From: Anaerolineae bacterium
Lineage (GTDB): Bacteria > Chloroflexota > Anaerolineae > B4-G1
Assembly (NCBI GenBank): GCA_030612185.1
Contig: JAUWOI010000230.1
Span: forward strand, 1-7,006
Reading direction: 5' to 3'
DNA length: 7,006 nt
How positions within the stretch are numbered: position 1 is the stretch's first letter; the number at the start of each line of letters is the position of its first letter. The translations under genes were made by a program, and so were the position numbers. The notes below the pieces were generated by a model. The model was not told the DNA's origin. It saw nothing but the letters and a program-made list of their open reading frames with translations, and made no database searches. Shown here in pieces: positions 1-5,856 of this stretch.

Positions 1-19
1 AATCAATCGTAACTGTCAT
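1..19 (-). CDS. Possible start of a leftward gene running off the window
   Basis: A leftward ATG lies at 19-17 and opens a frame of only six codons (MTVTID) before the left edge. It has GAGG at 29-32, nine bases upstream, and a TATAAT-type promoter further upstream at 71-99. So little coding sequence is visible that no product can be named. The call rests only on the promoter, ribosome site and start codon lying in the right order; this could equally be non-coding DNA. Confidence 0.3.
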
Positions 20-70
20 CTACCCTTTCCTCGTATACTCATTCCTCACCTGCCTCTGGCGAACTGCCGT

Positions 71-99
71 ATTATACCGCATCCCCACTGGTCTGAGAA
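71..99 (-). promoter_or_regulatory. Candidate leftward sigma70-type promoter
   Basis: On the minus strand, TTCTCA (94-99, four of six matches to TTGACA) is separated by 17 bases from a perfect TATAAT (71-76). Transcription would begin near position 64 and give a leader of about 45 bases before the ATG at 19. It lies back to back with the rightward promoter at 101-129. This is seen in sequence only. Confidence 0.4.
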
Positions 100-100
100 G

Positions 101-129
101 TTGCGCCTTTGGCCCGAAGATGTTACAAT
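101..129 (+). promoter_or_regulatory. Candidate promoter for the MaoC-like gene
   Basis: TTGCGC (101-106) is followed after 17 bases by TACAAT (124-129), five of six matches to TATAAT. The bases just before it are TGT, giving an extended -10 element that can offset the weak -35. The expected start near 136 puts the transcript 5' end inside the tetranucleotide repeat, so most of the leader would be repeat sequence. Confidence 0.5.
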
Positions 130-181
130 CCAACCAACCAACCAACTAACTAACTAACAAACCAACCAACTAACCAACTAA
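130..181 (+). repeat. Tetranucleotide tandem repeat, unit C(C/T)AA, 13 copies
   Basis: Thirteen consecutive 4-base units run without a gap: CCAA four times, CTAA three times, one CAAA, then CCAA and CTAA mixed. All but one of the differences are C/T at the second base. No G occurs from 130 to 188, so an RNA leader from here would have almost no secondary structure. The tract lies between the candidate -10 (124-129) and the SD site (187-192) of the MaoC-like gene and is the bulk of its 5' leader. Copy-number change would alter leader length but no reading frame. Confidence 0.9.
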
Positions 182-198
182 CCACCAAGGAGTTGCCA

Positions 199-660
199 AT
201 GACCAACTTAACCCTCTCCCGTGGGCGCTACTTCGAGGAATTTGAGATCGGCGACGAGGTCGAGACCGTCGCCCGCACCATCACCGAGGCCGACGTAGTG
301 CTCTTTGCCGGGCTTTCCGGCGACTATAACCAACTCCACACCGATGCAGAATTCGCCAAAGGGACGCTCTTCGGCGAGCGGGTTGCCCACGGACTGCTGG
401 GACTCTCCATCGCCAGTGGCCTGGTCTCGCGACAGGGCGTCATCGAGGGTACCGCTCAGGCTTTCACCGCATTGGAGTGGAAGTTCCGTGTCCCCATCAA
501 AATCGGCGATACGGTGCGCGTGCATGCCAAGGTCAGGCAAAAGAAGGATATGCCCCGCCTGGGCGGTGGTTTTATCACCCTCGACGTAAAGTTGCTCAAC
601 CAGCGGGATAAGACCGCGCAGAAAGGCACCTGGACAGTGCTCATCAAAAGCGCCCCCTGA
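199..660 (+). CDS. MaoC-like (R)-specific enoyl-CoA hydratase family protein
   Basis: This 153-residue protein is a single hot-dog domain of the MaoC/PhaJ type, close to the usual length of one-domain members. The family adds water to trans-2-enoyl-CoA to give (R)-3-hydroxyacyl-CoA, in fatty-acid or polyhydroxyalkanoate metabolism, or acts on related CoA esters in the cytoplasm. The hydratase signature is visible at residues 40-47 (SGDYNQLH): Asp42, Asn44 and His47 match the PhaJ catalytic Asp/His pair, followed by the family-typical ERVAHGLL at 60-67. The ATG at 199 is preferred because AAGGAG (187-192) lies six bases upstream; a TTG at 193 directly abuts that site and is too close. The leader is a G-free tetranucleotide repeat. 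The following gene is 75 bases away across a 7-base repeat tract. The substrate cannot be told from sequence. Family is clear; exact reaction is inferred. Confidence 0.9.
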   Translation: MTNLTLSRGRYFEEFEIGDEVETVARTITEADVVLFAGLSGDYNQLHTDAEFAKGTLFGERVAHGLLGLSIASGLVSRQGVIEGTAQAFTALEWKFRVPIKIGDTVRVHAKVRQKKDMPRLGGGFITLDVKLLNQRDKTAQKGTWTVLIKSAP

Positions 661-671
661 CCCTCCGCCGC

Positions 672-734
672 CTACTCCCTACTCCCTACTCTCTACTCTC
701 CATTCTCCACTCTCTACCCTGCACCCTACATTCC
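672..734 (+). repeat. Degenerate 7-base tandem repeat, nine units
   Basis: Nine exact-length heptamers run from 672 to 734: CTACTCC twice, CTACTCT twice, CCATTCT, CCACTCT, CTACCCT, GCACCCT and ACATTCC. Most differences are C/T changes. One base (735) separates the last unit from the start codon of the MBL-fold gene, and the first unit begins 11 bases after the stop of the MaoC-like gene. The units belong to the same sequence family as those at 3671-3719, but here the pyrimidine-rich strand is the transcribed sense. No terminator or promoter is apparent inside. Confidence 0.9.
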
Positions 735-735
735 G

Positions 736-1713
736 ATGACCAAACCTACCATCCCTGACTATCTCCATACCATCCCCCTCCCCACCCCTTTCCCCGTCGG
801 TCCGGTCAACGTCTACCTGGCCGAGGGGGAACCACTGACACTGGTGGACGCCGGCCCGCGCTACGACCCGGCCCGCGCGGCGCTGGAAGTGGCACTGGCG
901 GGGCACGGCTACCGCTTGACCGACCTGCGGCGCATCGTCCTCAGCCACGCCCATCCCGACCACTGCGGGCTGGCGGCAGAACTGGCGCGTGTTTCGGGCG
1001 CGGAGGTGCTGACTCACGCCGCAAGTCTCCCCTGGCTGGCCGACGACGCCAGCGCGCATAGCCTGGCTTTCTACGGGGAGGTGATGCGCTGGGCAAGCGT
1101 CCCGGTAGAACCGCTGATGGGCCTGGCCAGGATGCAACGCAGCACGGGCCGCTACGCTGAACCGGTGACTCCCGATCGCACCCTGGCCGACGGTGATGTG
1201 CTTTGGCTGGGCGGCGAGGACTGGCAGGTGCTCCACACCCCGGGTCACGCCGGTGGCCTCATCTGCCTCTACCAACCCCAGCGCCGGCTGCTCATCTCCA
1301 GTGATCACCTCCTGCGCGACATTTCCTCCAACCCGCTCGTCGAGCCGCCCGCGCCGGGCGAGGCCGAACTGCCGCGCCGCCTGGTGGAGTACATGGCGCA
1401 GTTGCGCCGCGTGGCCGAACTCGACGTCGCGTTGGCGCTTCCCGGCCACGGCCCGCCCATCACCAACCATCGCACCCTTATCCGCGAGCGGCTGGCCTTC
1501 CACGAAGAGCGCGCCCGGCGTATGCTGGAGGCGCTGGACGACGACACCCTCACCGTGCACGAAATCGCCAGCGCGCTTTTCCCCAGCCTCGACCCCATCA
1601 ACTACTTTCTCTCCCTCTCCGAGGTCATCGGGCACCTCCAATGGTTGGAGGTCGAGGGCCGGGTGACATGCGCCGAGCGAGGTGGCGTCGCTATCTGGCA
1701 GCGGGTGGGTTGA
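736..1713 (+). CDS. MBL-fold metallo-hydrolase with C-terminal helical extension (LACTB2-like layout)
   Basis: This 325-residue protein has the metallo-beta-lactamase fold, which binds two metal ions and hydrolyses esters, thioesters, phosphodiesters or similar bonds. The metal-binding motif HxHxDH is at His71, His73, Asp75 and His76. Further ligands are His171 (in HTPGHAGG), Asp190 (in SSDH) and His238 (in PGHGPP). Residues about 245-325 form a helical tail with HEERARRMLEAL, a TVHEIASALF segment and a wing-like end, as in the LACTB2/glyoxalase-II-like group that carries a winged-helix tail. No signal peptide is seen, so it is probably cytoplasmic. The ATG at 736 fits the family's N-terminal start, but it has no SD site because the 7-base repeat tract ends one base before it. 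Its 3' end faces lepB with only 10 bases between the two stops. The substrate is unknown. Confidence 0.9.
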   Translation: MTKPTIPDYLHTIPLPTPFPVGPVNVYLAEGEPLTLVDAGPRYDPARAALEVALAGHGYRLTDLRRIVLSHAHPDHCGLAAELARVSGAEVLTHAASLPWLADDASAHSLAFYGEVMRWASVPVEPLMGLARMQRSTGRYAEPVTPDRTLADGDVLWLGGEDWQVLHTPGHAGGLICLYQPQRRLLISSDHLLRDISSNPLVEPPAPGEAELPRRLVEYMAQLRRVAELDVALALPGHGPPITNHRTLIRERLAFHEERARRMLEALDDDTLTVHEIASALFPSLDPINYFLSLSEVIGHLQWLEVEGRVTCAERGGVAIWQRVG

Positions 1714-1723
1714 ACCGCATCCC

Positions 1724-2380
1724 CTAGCCAATCCACCCGATCCGGTCGAGCGGCCAGACGACGAACCTGATCCGCCCGCCGATCTGGTCTACTGGCACAG
1801 GACCAAAGAAGCGAGAATCCCGGGACTCCTTCCGGTTGTCGCCCAGGACAAAGACGTGCCGCGGTGGCACGCGTGTCGGGGGATAGTCCAACCCGCCCCG
1901 GCGGATCGCCCATGGTTCCTCGAGCAACTGGCCATTGATAAAGACCTGCCCGTCCTGCACTGCTACCGTCTCCCCGGCCAAGGCTACCACCCGCTTGACC
2001 AGCAATTCCTTTTCCTCTGGCAGGTCAACGACCACCACATCCCCCCGATGCAGGCCGTGGCTGAAGCAACAGGTGATCTTTTCCACTAGCACCCGCTGGT
2101 TGTAGGTCAGGTTAGGCCTCATGCTTGGCCCGTGCACCACCATGGCCTGGACCACAAAAACATTGAGAAGCAGGGAGATAAGAGCGGCCGGAAGGACCGT
2201 CCTCAATCCCGCTCTCAGAGCGCACAACAGGAAATGGCTGGCCTTGGATACCAGAGTAGGCCCGGCCTTCCTCTTGCTGGATGTGCGGACCACCATACCG
2301 CCGTAGTGGGTATGGGCTTCGTTCCGGCTAGTGTCGCCGTCACCAAATCCGATCCGCACAGGCGCTTTTTCGATGAGCAT
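1724..2380 (-). CDS. lepB: Signal peptidase I
   Basis: Type I signal peptidase cuts leader peptides from exported proteins at the outer face of the cytoplasmic membrane. The 218-residue protein has a basic, roughly 55-residue N-terminal tail, one hydrophobic segment at about 60-82, then the S26 catalytic region. Box B GPSMRPN carries the nucleophile Ser86; KRVVALAGE carries the general-base Lys129; the late box GDNRKESRDSR spans 180-190. All catalytic boxes are intact. The ATG at 2380 is chosen because AGGAGG (2386-2391) lies five bases upstream. The frame stays open to a TTG at 2452, but that codon would fall at the predicted transcription start. The N-terminal tail is rather long before the anchor and looks low in conservation. 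It has its own candidate promoter and is separated from lysK by a terminator, so it is probably not part of the lysine operon. Confidence 0.93.
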   Translation of the reverse strand: MLIEKAPVRIGFGDGDTSRNEAHTHYGGMVVRTSSKRKAGPTLVSKASHFLLCALRAGLRTVLPAALISLLLNVFVVQAMVVHGPSMRPNLTYNQRVLVEKITCCFSHGLHRGDVVVVDLPEEKELLVKRVVALAGETVAVQDGQVFINGQLLEEPWAIRRGGLDYPPTRVPPRHVFVLGDNRKESRDSRFFGPVPVDQIGGRIRFVVWPLDRIGWIG

Positions 2381-2453
2381 GACTACCTCCTGAGAAATAG
2401 GTTTACGGGCATCAGGGCAGAAGTCACACCTACCTGCTCTTAGCCTCACCAAG

Positions 2454-2482
2454 AGTATACATTACCGAGGTCACAGGCTCAT
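2454..2482 (-). promoter_or_regulatory. Candidate lepB promoter
   Basis: On the minus strand TATACT (2454-2459, five of six matches to TATAAT) lies 17 bases downstream of ATGAGC (2477-2482), which matches the -35 consensus at only three of six positions. Transcription would begin near 2447, giving a leader of about 67 bases with a strong SD before the ATG at 2380. It sits just after the lysK terminator, where a separate lepB promoter is expected. Confidence 0.35.
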
Positions 2483-2526
2483 TAAAAAAGCATAGGAGAT
2501 TCACGAAAATGGCGGCGGGGGAATCG

Positions 2527-2551
2527 AAAAGCGCCCGCATCACGCGGGCGC
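2527..2551 (-). terminator. Rho-independent terminator after lysK
   Basis: A perfect 8-bp GC stem (GCGCCCGC at 2531-2538 with its complement at 2544-2551) encloses a 5-base loop. Read on the minus strand the stem is followed by TTTTC (2526-2530). It lies about 65 bases beyond the lysK stop and before the candidate lepB promoter. It therefore marks the end of the lysZ-lysJ-lysK transcript. No stretch of T follows it on the plus strand, so it acts in the leftward direction. Confidence 0.8.
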
Positions 2552-2574
2552 CACTAAACAGGTACAGTAATAGA

Positions 2575-2601
2575 CTCCCGAAGGCTCCGAACCAGCGGGA
2601 G
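2575..2601 (-). repeat. Small inverted repeat just after lysK
   Basis: CTCCCG (2575-2580) pairs with CGGGAG (2596-2601) around a 15-base loop, starting 14 bases beyond the lysK stop. On the minus strand no T-run follows, so it is not a terminator by itself. It could be an mRNA 3'-end stem ahead of the true terminator, or chance. Confidence 0.3.
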
Positions 2602-2615
2602 GTTTTGCGCTTGCC

Positions 2616-3668
2616 CTAGGCGATCAGCGTCTCCAGTGCCCGGGACAGCACGTTTATCCCCTGGCGAAACTCCCTGACGTCAATGTGCTCATCGGGGGTG
2701 TGATCCAGGGACGAATCGCCCGGCCCGTAGGCCACGATGGGGCAGACCCACACCGGGCCGACGGTGTTCATATCCGAGGTGCCCGTCTTCAATTTGAACC
2801 GCGGTCGCCCACCTTCCGCGCGGATGGCCCGCAGCAAAGCCCGCACCAGCGGTGTGTTCTTCTCCGCCCGGAAGGGCGGGTCGTTGCCAGGGAAGGATAA
2901 CCTGGCCCCGTTGCACCAGGCCCGCATCTTATGCTTGAGATCCGCTGCGTCGGCCCCTGGTGGCAGCCGCACCACGATATTCATATCTACGCCATCATCC
3001 AGCCCCTCGCTGAAGGTGCGAAAATCCCTCAGAGCGGGGTCCAGCGTGTCGAAGTGGCCCGACCGGCCGTGATTGAGTTCCTCAGAGTGAGTCATCAGTC
3101 GGTTCCAGAAGGTCACCGCCTTCTCCGCCGGGCCGGGTCGTTCGCCGGCGCTGTGCCCGCCTGGTTGTACCAGCCGGTAGTCCACGACCAACATGCCCTT
3201 GTAGCCTAGCGTGATGCCCTCCCAATGGCTGGGCTCGCCGATGATCACGCAGTACGGCGGCTGCATCGTGCGCGCCAGGTGACGCGCCCCACGCCCATGA
3301 GCCTCCTCCTCCACCACCCCGATCACCACCAACCGGGTATTATCGTTCAACCGAGATGCCACCCTCGCCGCTGCCAGCACGAACGCCGCCAGCGGTCCCT
3401 TGGCGTCCACCGCTCCCCGGCCATACAGCCGGTTCCCACGCCGGCGCACGGGGATGAAGCCCGGGACCGTGTCCATGTGCCCTAGCAGCACGAGCTCCCG
3501 CCCTGCCTCTGAGTCACCCAGCGTGCCCACGACGTTGCCCACCTCATCCCGCTGCGCACGAAAGCCCAGGTTGGTCATCCGTTCGACCAGATACTCGGCC
3601 ACCCCCTCCTCCTCGCCGGACGGGCTAGGGATAGAAACCAACCCCTCCAAAAAAGCAACGTCATCCAT
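2616..3668 (-). CDS. lysK: [LysW]-lysine hydrolase (M20 family metallopeptidase)
   Basis: LysK removes lysine from the C-terminal glutamate of the carrier protein LysW in the last step of the aminoadipate lysine pathway. The 350-residue protein has the M20 zinc-peptidase layout. Metal ligands and catalytic residues are visible at His64 and Asp66 (GHMDTVPG), Asp88 (GRGAVDAKG), Glu120-122 (VVEEEAHG), Glu145 (GEPS) and His323 (LDHTPDEH). His172 lies in the dimerisation-domain segment GGHSAGE, and KTGTSDMN at 294-301 is typical of LysK/ArgE-like members. The ATG at 3668 gives the family start (MDDVAFLEGLVSIPSPSG). The frame is open far upstream, through the 7-base repeat, but that translation is the low-complexity ENGEWR type and then antisense of lysJ. 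The last repeat unit supplies GGAG as ribosome site. The gene follows lysJ by 50 bases. An ArgE/DapE relative is possible on motifs alone; neighbours favour LysK. The usual LysK may also act on LysW-ornithine. Confidence 0.92.
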   Translation of the reverse strand: MDDVAFLEGLVSIPSPSGEEEGVAEYLVERMTNLGFRAQRDEVGNVVGTLGDSEAGRELVLLGHMDTVPGFIPVRRRGNRLYGRGAVDAKGPLAAFVLAAARVASRLNDNTRLVVIGVVEEEAHGRGARHLARTMQPPYCVIIGEPSHWEGITLGYKGMLVVDYRLVQPGGHSAGERPGPAEKAVTFWNRLMTHSEELNHGRSGHFDTLDPALRDFRTFSEGLDDGVDMNIVVRLPPGADAADLKHKMRAWCNGARLSFPGNDPPFRAEKNTPLVRALLRAIRAEGGRPRFKLKTGTSDMNTVGPVWVCPIVAYGPGDSSLDHTPDEHIDVREFRQGINVLSRALETLIA

Positions 3669-3670
3669 TT

Positions 3671-3719
3671 CTACTCTCCATTCTCCATTCTCCATTCTCC
3701 ACTCTCCATTCTCCACTCT
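3671..3719 (-). repeat. Degenerate 7-base tandem repeat filling the lysJ-lysK gap, seven units
   Basis: Seven exact-length heptamers (plus strand CTACTCT, then CCATTCT and CCACTCT mixed) run from 3671 to 3719. The tract starts two bases from the lysK start codon and its last base is part of the lysJ TGA stop, so it makes up essentially the whole gap. Differences are C/T only. On the transcribed strand the units read AGAATGG or AGAGTGG, so successive units contain GGAG, an SD core. The unit nearest lysK places GGAG seven bases before the ATG. The tract is also open in the lysK frame, with an in-frame ATG nine codons upstream. Confidence 0.92.
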
Positions 3720-4900
3720 CACACATCCAGCACGGCCGCCACCCGCTCCACGACTGTGTCCACGTCCTCCGCACTGATCACCAGGGGAGGCAAGAAGCGC
3801 ATCACCGTGGCCCCGGCCGCGAGCGCCAGCACGCCCCGCTCGGCCAGGGCGGCCAGGTATGGGCCGGATTTGCCCTTCAGTTCCACGCCGACCATCAAGC
3901 CCAACCCGCGTACCTGTCGTATCCGGGGCGAGGAGATGCCCTTCAGACCGGCCAAGAGACGCGCTCCCAGTTCTGCCGCCCGTTGGGGGAGATGCTCCGC
4001 TTCGATGTAGCGGATCGTCGCCAGGGCCGCCGCGCAGACCAACGGATTGCCGCCGAAGGTAGAGCCGTGGACTTTTTTGGGCAAATCCCCCACCCGCGGG
4101 CCGATGAGCACAGCCCCCATCGGCAGCCCGCCGGCGATGGACTTGGCCACGCACATCAGATCGGGCTGCAGGTCATAGTGGAGACTTGCGAACATCCGCC
4201 CCGTGCGTCCGAAGCCAGTCTGCACCTCATCCACGATGAACAGCGTTCCCCGCTCCTGGCACAGCGTTTGCACTCCGCGCAGGTACGCGCCATCACCGGG
4301 ATTGACTCCTCCCTCGCCCTGCACCACCTCCAGGATGACGGCTGCCGTCTCCTCGTCCACCGCCTGCTGCATGCGTTCCAGCCGGTTGTAGGGCACGAAC
4401 TCGAACCCAGGCACCAGGGGCTCGAAGGGTTGGCGGTACACCTTGCGCCAGGTGGCCGAAAGCGCGCCGAAGGTGCGCCCGTGGAACCCGCGCATTGCAG
4501 CCACCACCTTCGTCCGGCAAGTAGTAAGCCGGGCGAACTTGAACGCCGCCTCCACCGCCTCGGTCCCCGAATTGCACAGGAAGGCCCGCTCCAGTCCCGG
4601 CGGCGCGATGCGGGTCAGTTCGGCCAGCAGTTGGGCCCGCTGGTCGTTGTAGAACCCGTTGGGGCAGATCACCAGCCGCTGCACCTGTTCCGTCACGGCG
4701 CGGATCACGGCGGGGTTAGCGTGGCCCACGTTAGCCACGCCGTGGCCGCCGACGCAGTCAATGTACTCCCGGCCGTCGGCGTCCCACACCCGTGCCCCCT
4801 CTCCGCGCACCAGGACCAGAGGATGTTTAGGATAAAGCCCACTGTCGTGGCGGTCCTCCAATCCAACGATCTCACTGCTGTTCAGTGTGTCACTATCCAT
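3719..4900 (-). CDS. lysJ: [LysW]-aminoadipate semialdehyde/glutamate transaminase
   Basis: LysJ transfers the amino group of glutamate to LysW-bound aminoadipate semialdehyde, forming LysW-lysine. The 393-residue protein is a complete class III, fold-type I PLP aminotransferase of usual length. The PLP lysine is Lys253 (CVAKSIAGGLPMGA). The cofactor ring is held by Asp224 in IVDEVQTGFGR, the phosphate by SGTEA at 111-115 and Thr281, and FHGRT is at 139-143. The ATG at 4900 has GGAGGTG (4905-4911) four bases upstream. The gene lies 57 bases after lysZ and directly before lysK, the order expected in LysW clusters. On its own it could be called acetylornithine aminotransferase (ArgD); the neighbouring lysZ, lysK and lysY make LysJ the better name, though such enzymes can serve both pathways. 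Confidence 0.92.
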   Translation of the reverse strand: MDSDTLNSSEIVGLEDRHDSGLYPKHPLVLVRGEGARVWDADGREYIDCVGGHGVANVGHANPAVIRAVTEQVQRLVICPNGFYNDQRAQLLAELTRIAPPGLERAFLCNSGTEAVEAAFKFARLTTCRTKVVAAMRGFHGRTFGALSATWRKVYRQPFEPLVPGFEFVPYNRLERMQQAVDEETAAVILEVVQGEGGVNPGDGAYLRGVQTLCQERGTLFIVDEVQTGFGRTGRMFASLHYDLQPDLMCVAKSIAGGLPMGAVLIGPRVGDLPKKVHGSTFGGNPLVCAAALATIRYIEAEHLPQRAAELGARLLAGLKGISSPRIRQVRGLGLMVGVELKGKSGPYLAALAERGVLALAAGATVMRFLPPLVISAEDVDTVVERVAAVLDV

Positions 4901-4945
4901 TGGTCACCTCCAGAAACCAGGTTTTTCAGAAAAAACACGGTTTCT

Positions 4946-4978
4946 CACTGTCATTGTTCATTGAATCACTGTTCCCTG
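4946..4978 (-). repeat. Irregular CAYTG repeats across the lysZ stop
   Basis: Five CAYTG-like units (four CAYTG, the last CCCTG) start at 4946, 4952, 4959, 4967 and 4974, with spacings of 6, 7, 8 and 7 bases. They straddle the lysZ stop (4958-4960), covering its last codons and part of the lysZ-lysJ gap. The pattern resembles the exact heptamer tracts elsewhere in this window but is less regular. The last lysZ residues still fit the family (GTVIQ), so the coding part may be coincidental. Confidence 0.4.
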
Positions 4979-5764
4979 TCCGTCCAGCGCCCGGCGCAAC
5001 GGTTGGGCCACCCGCCCGTCGGCGATGACCACCTGTCCCACACCATCGTGTAGAGCCTCGATGGCTCCCAGCAATTTCTTCTTCATCCGCCCCTGGGCGT
5101 ACCGGTCGAGGTGCTCCTGGGCCTGTTCCAGCGGGATACGAGTGATGAGCGTACTATCGTCGGGAAAGTCGCGCAACAGGCCCGGCACGTTGGATAGGAT
5201 GATCAACGTTTGTGCTTTCAGGGCCGAACCGATGGCCGCCGCGGCCCGGTCGCCGTCCACGTTCAGTGCCTCACTCTCGTAACTGATGGCTAGCGGAGCC
5301 ACGACCGGCACATAGCCCGCTGCCAACAGGGCTTCCAGCAGCCCAACGTTGACCCGCTCGATCTTGCCGCTGTACTCGCCGCGTAGTATCTTGCGTTTAC
5401 CGTTCTCGACGATGCGCAGCATGGACTTGCGCTTACCCTCCAGCAGCCGCCCATCCAGCCCAGATAGACCGAAGGCGTTGACCCCCAACTGCTGCAGCCG
5501 CTCCACCAGCAACTTGTTGATCCGTCCCGCCGCGACCATGGCGAATATCTCCAGCGTCTCGCGGTCAGTGTAGCGGCTGACGTGGCCCGAGGCTGAGGTG
5601 ACGAAGCGGGGCGGGTGTCCCAGTTTCTCGGATATGACGTTGGTCTCGTGGGAACCGCCGTGGACCAGGACGACCTGCTCGCCCTGTGCTACCTGTTCAG
5701 CGACGTCGGCGCACACGGCTTCCATATCCAGACCTTCTCCGCCCCCCGCTTTGACGACGATCAT
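4958..5764 (-). CDS. lysZ: [LysW]-aminoadipate kinase
   Basis: LysZ phosphorylates the side chain of aminoadipate carried on LysW, using ATP. The 268-residue protein has the amino-acid kinase fold of the ArgB/LysZ group. Visible motifs are the N-terminal VVKAGGGEG with Lys5 and the glycine loop, HGG at 35-37 for substrate phosphate binding, SRYTDRET at 63-70, which fits LysZ better than acetylglutamate kinase, NVDGDRAAAAIG at 168-179, and GRMKKKL with Lys228/229 near the ATP site. The ATG at 5764 gives the usual family start and has AGGAGG (5774-5779) nine bases upstream; an in-frame ATG at 5842 would add 26 unrelated residues over the TA promoter and is rejected. It is now the first gene of lysZ-lysJ-lysK. 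The normally adjacent lysY lies about 740 bases away beyond the TA pair. It may also act on LysW-glutamate. Confidence 0.92.
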   Translation of the reverse strand: MIVVKAGGGEGLDMEAVCADVAEQVAQGEQVVLVHGGSHETNVISEKLGHPPRFVTSASGHVSRYTDRETLEIFAMVAAGRINKLLVERLQQLGVNAFGLSGLDGRLLEGKRKSMLRIVENGKRKILRGEYSGKIERVNVGLLEALLAAGYVPVVAPLAISYESEALNVDGDRAAAAIGSALKAQTLIILSNVPGLLRDFPDDSTLITRIPLEQAQEHLDRYAQGRMKKKLLGAIEALHDGVGQVVIADGRVAQPLRRALDGQGTVIQ

Positions 5765-5792
5765 ATATATGGGCCTCCTCGAAGGGACAAGG

Positions 5793-5821
5793 TTGACAAT
5801 ACTGAAAATTATGCGTATAAT
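5793..5821 (+). promoter_or_regulatory. Consensus sigma70 promoter of the toxin-antitoxin operon
   Basis: TTGACA (5793-5798) and TATAAT (5816-5821) are both perfect matches and are separated by the ideal 17 bases. Transcription is expected near 5828, about 29 bases before the antitoxin ATG at 5857, with GGAGGG (5847-5852) four bases before it. This is by far the strongest promoter in the window, fitting a TA operon that is held down by its own antitoxin. Confidence 0.85.
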
Positions 5822-5846
5822 TACCCTGACGATTGTGCTCATAATC
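5807..5846. promoter_or_regulatory. Candidate operator: two imperfect palindromes at the TA promoter
   Basis: AATTATGCGTATAATT (5807-5822) is palindromic except for one pair and covers the -10 box. A second imperfect palindrome, GATT-N8-AATC with extra inner pairs, spans 5831-5846. Their centres are 24 bases apart. Phd/YefM antitoxins usually repress their own operon by binding short palindromes over the promoter. That role is an inference from position. Confidence 0.45.
5814..5842 (-). promoter_or_regulatory. Weak candidate promoter for lysZJK
   Basis: On the minus strand ATGAGC (5837-5842) and TATACG (5814-5819) are 17 bases apart, upstream of lysZ. The match to consensus is poor. However, the same ATGAGC-17-TATAC arrangement precedes lepB. 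It overlaps the TA promoter and the candidate operator, so the two directions would compete. Offered only because lysZ needs some promoter if lysY transcripts do not cross the TA pair. Confidence 0.2.
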
Positions 5847-5856
5847 GGAGGGAAAT

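Noticed and set aside
193..198. TTG start for the MaoC-like gene
   Set aside because: It directly abuts the AAGGAG ribosome site, leaving no spacing; the ATG at 199 has six bases.
672..734. CRISPR-like or minisatellite array
   Set aside because: Units are 7 bases with no spacers, so this is a simple degenerate tandem repeat. The same applies to the tracts at 3671-3719 and 6441-6502.
1714..1723. Terminator between the MBL gene and lepB
   Set aside because: The 10-base gap and nearby sequence show no stem followed by T, so transcripts from both sides probably overlap.
679..1731. Long 350-residue leftward open frame
   Set aside because: It is antisense to the MBL-fold gene, whose metal motifs are intact. 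The translation is low-complexity with no recognisable domain, and its start is repeat-like sequence; high GC commonly leaves such frames open.
2381..2452. 24-residue extension of lepB from a TTG
   Set aside because: The TTG lies at about the predicted transcription start, and an AGGAGG is ideally placed for the ATG at 2380.
3669..4154. N-terminal extension of lysK by about 160 residues
   Set aside because: The extension translates the heptamer tract and then another frame of lysJ. The M20 family start and the GGAG site both favour the ATG at 3668.
3983..5053. Long 356-residue rightward open frame
   Set aside because: It is antisense to lysJ and the end of lysZ, both with complete family motifs. 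Its His/Arg/Pro-rich translation matches no family I recognise.
5765..5842. 26-residue N-terminal extension of lysZ
   Set aside because: Amino-acid kinases begin at the MIVVKAGG strand, and a strong SD precedes the ATG at 5764. The extension runs over the TA promoter.
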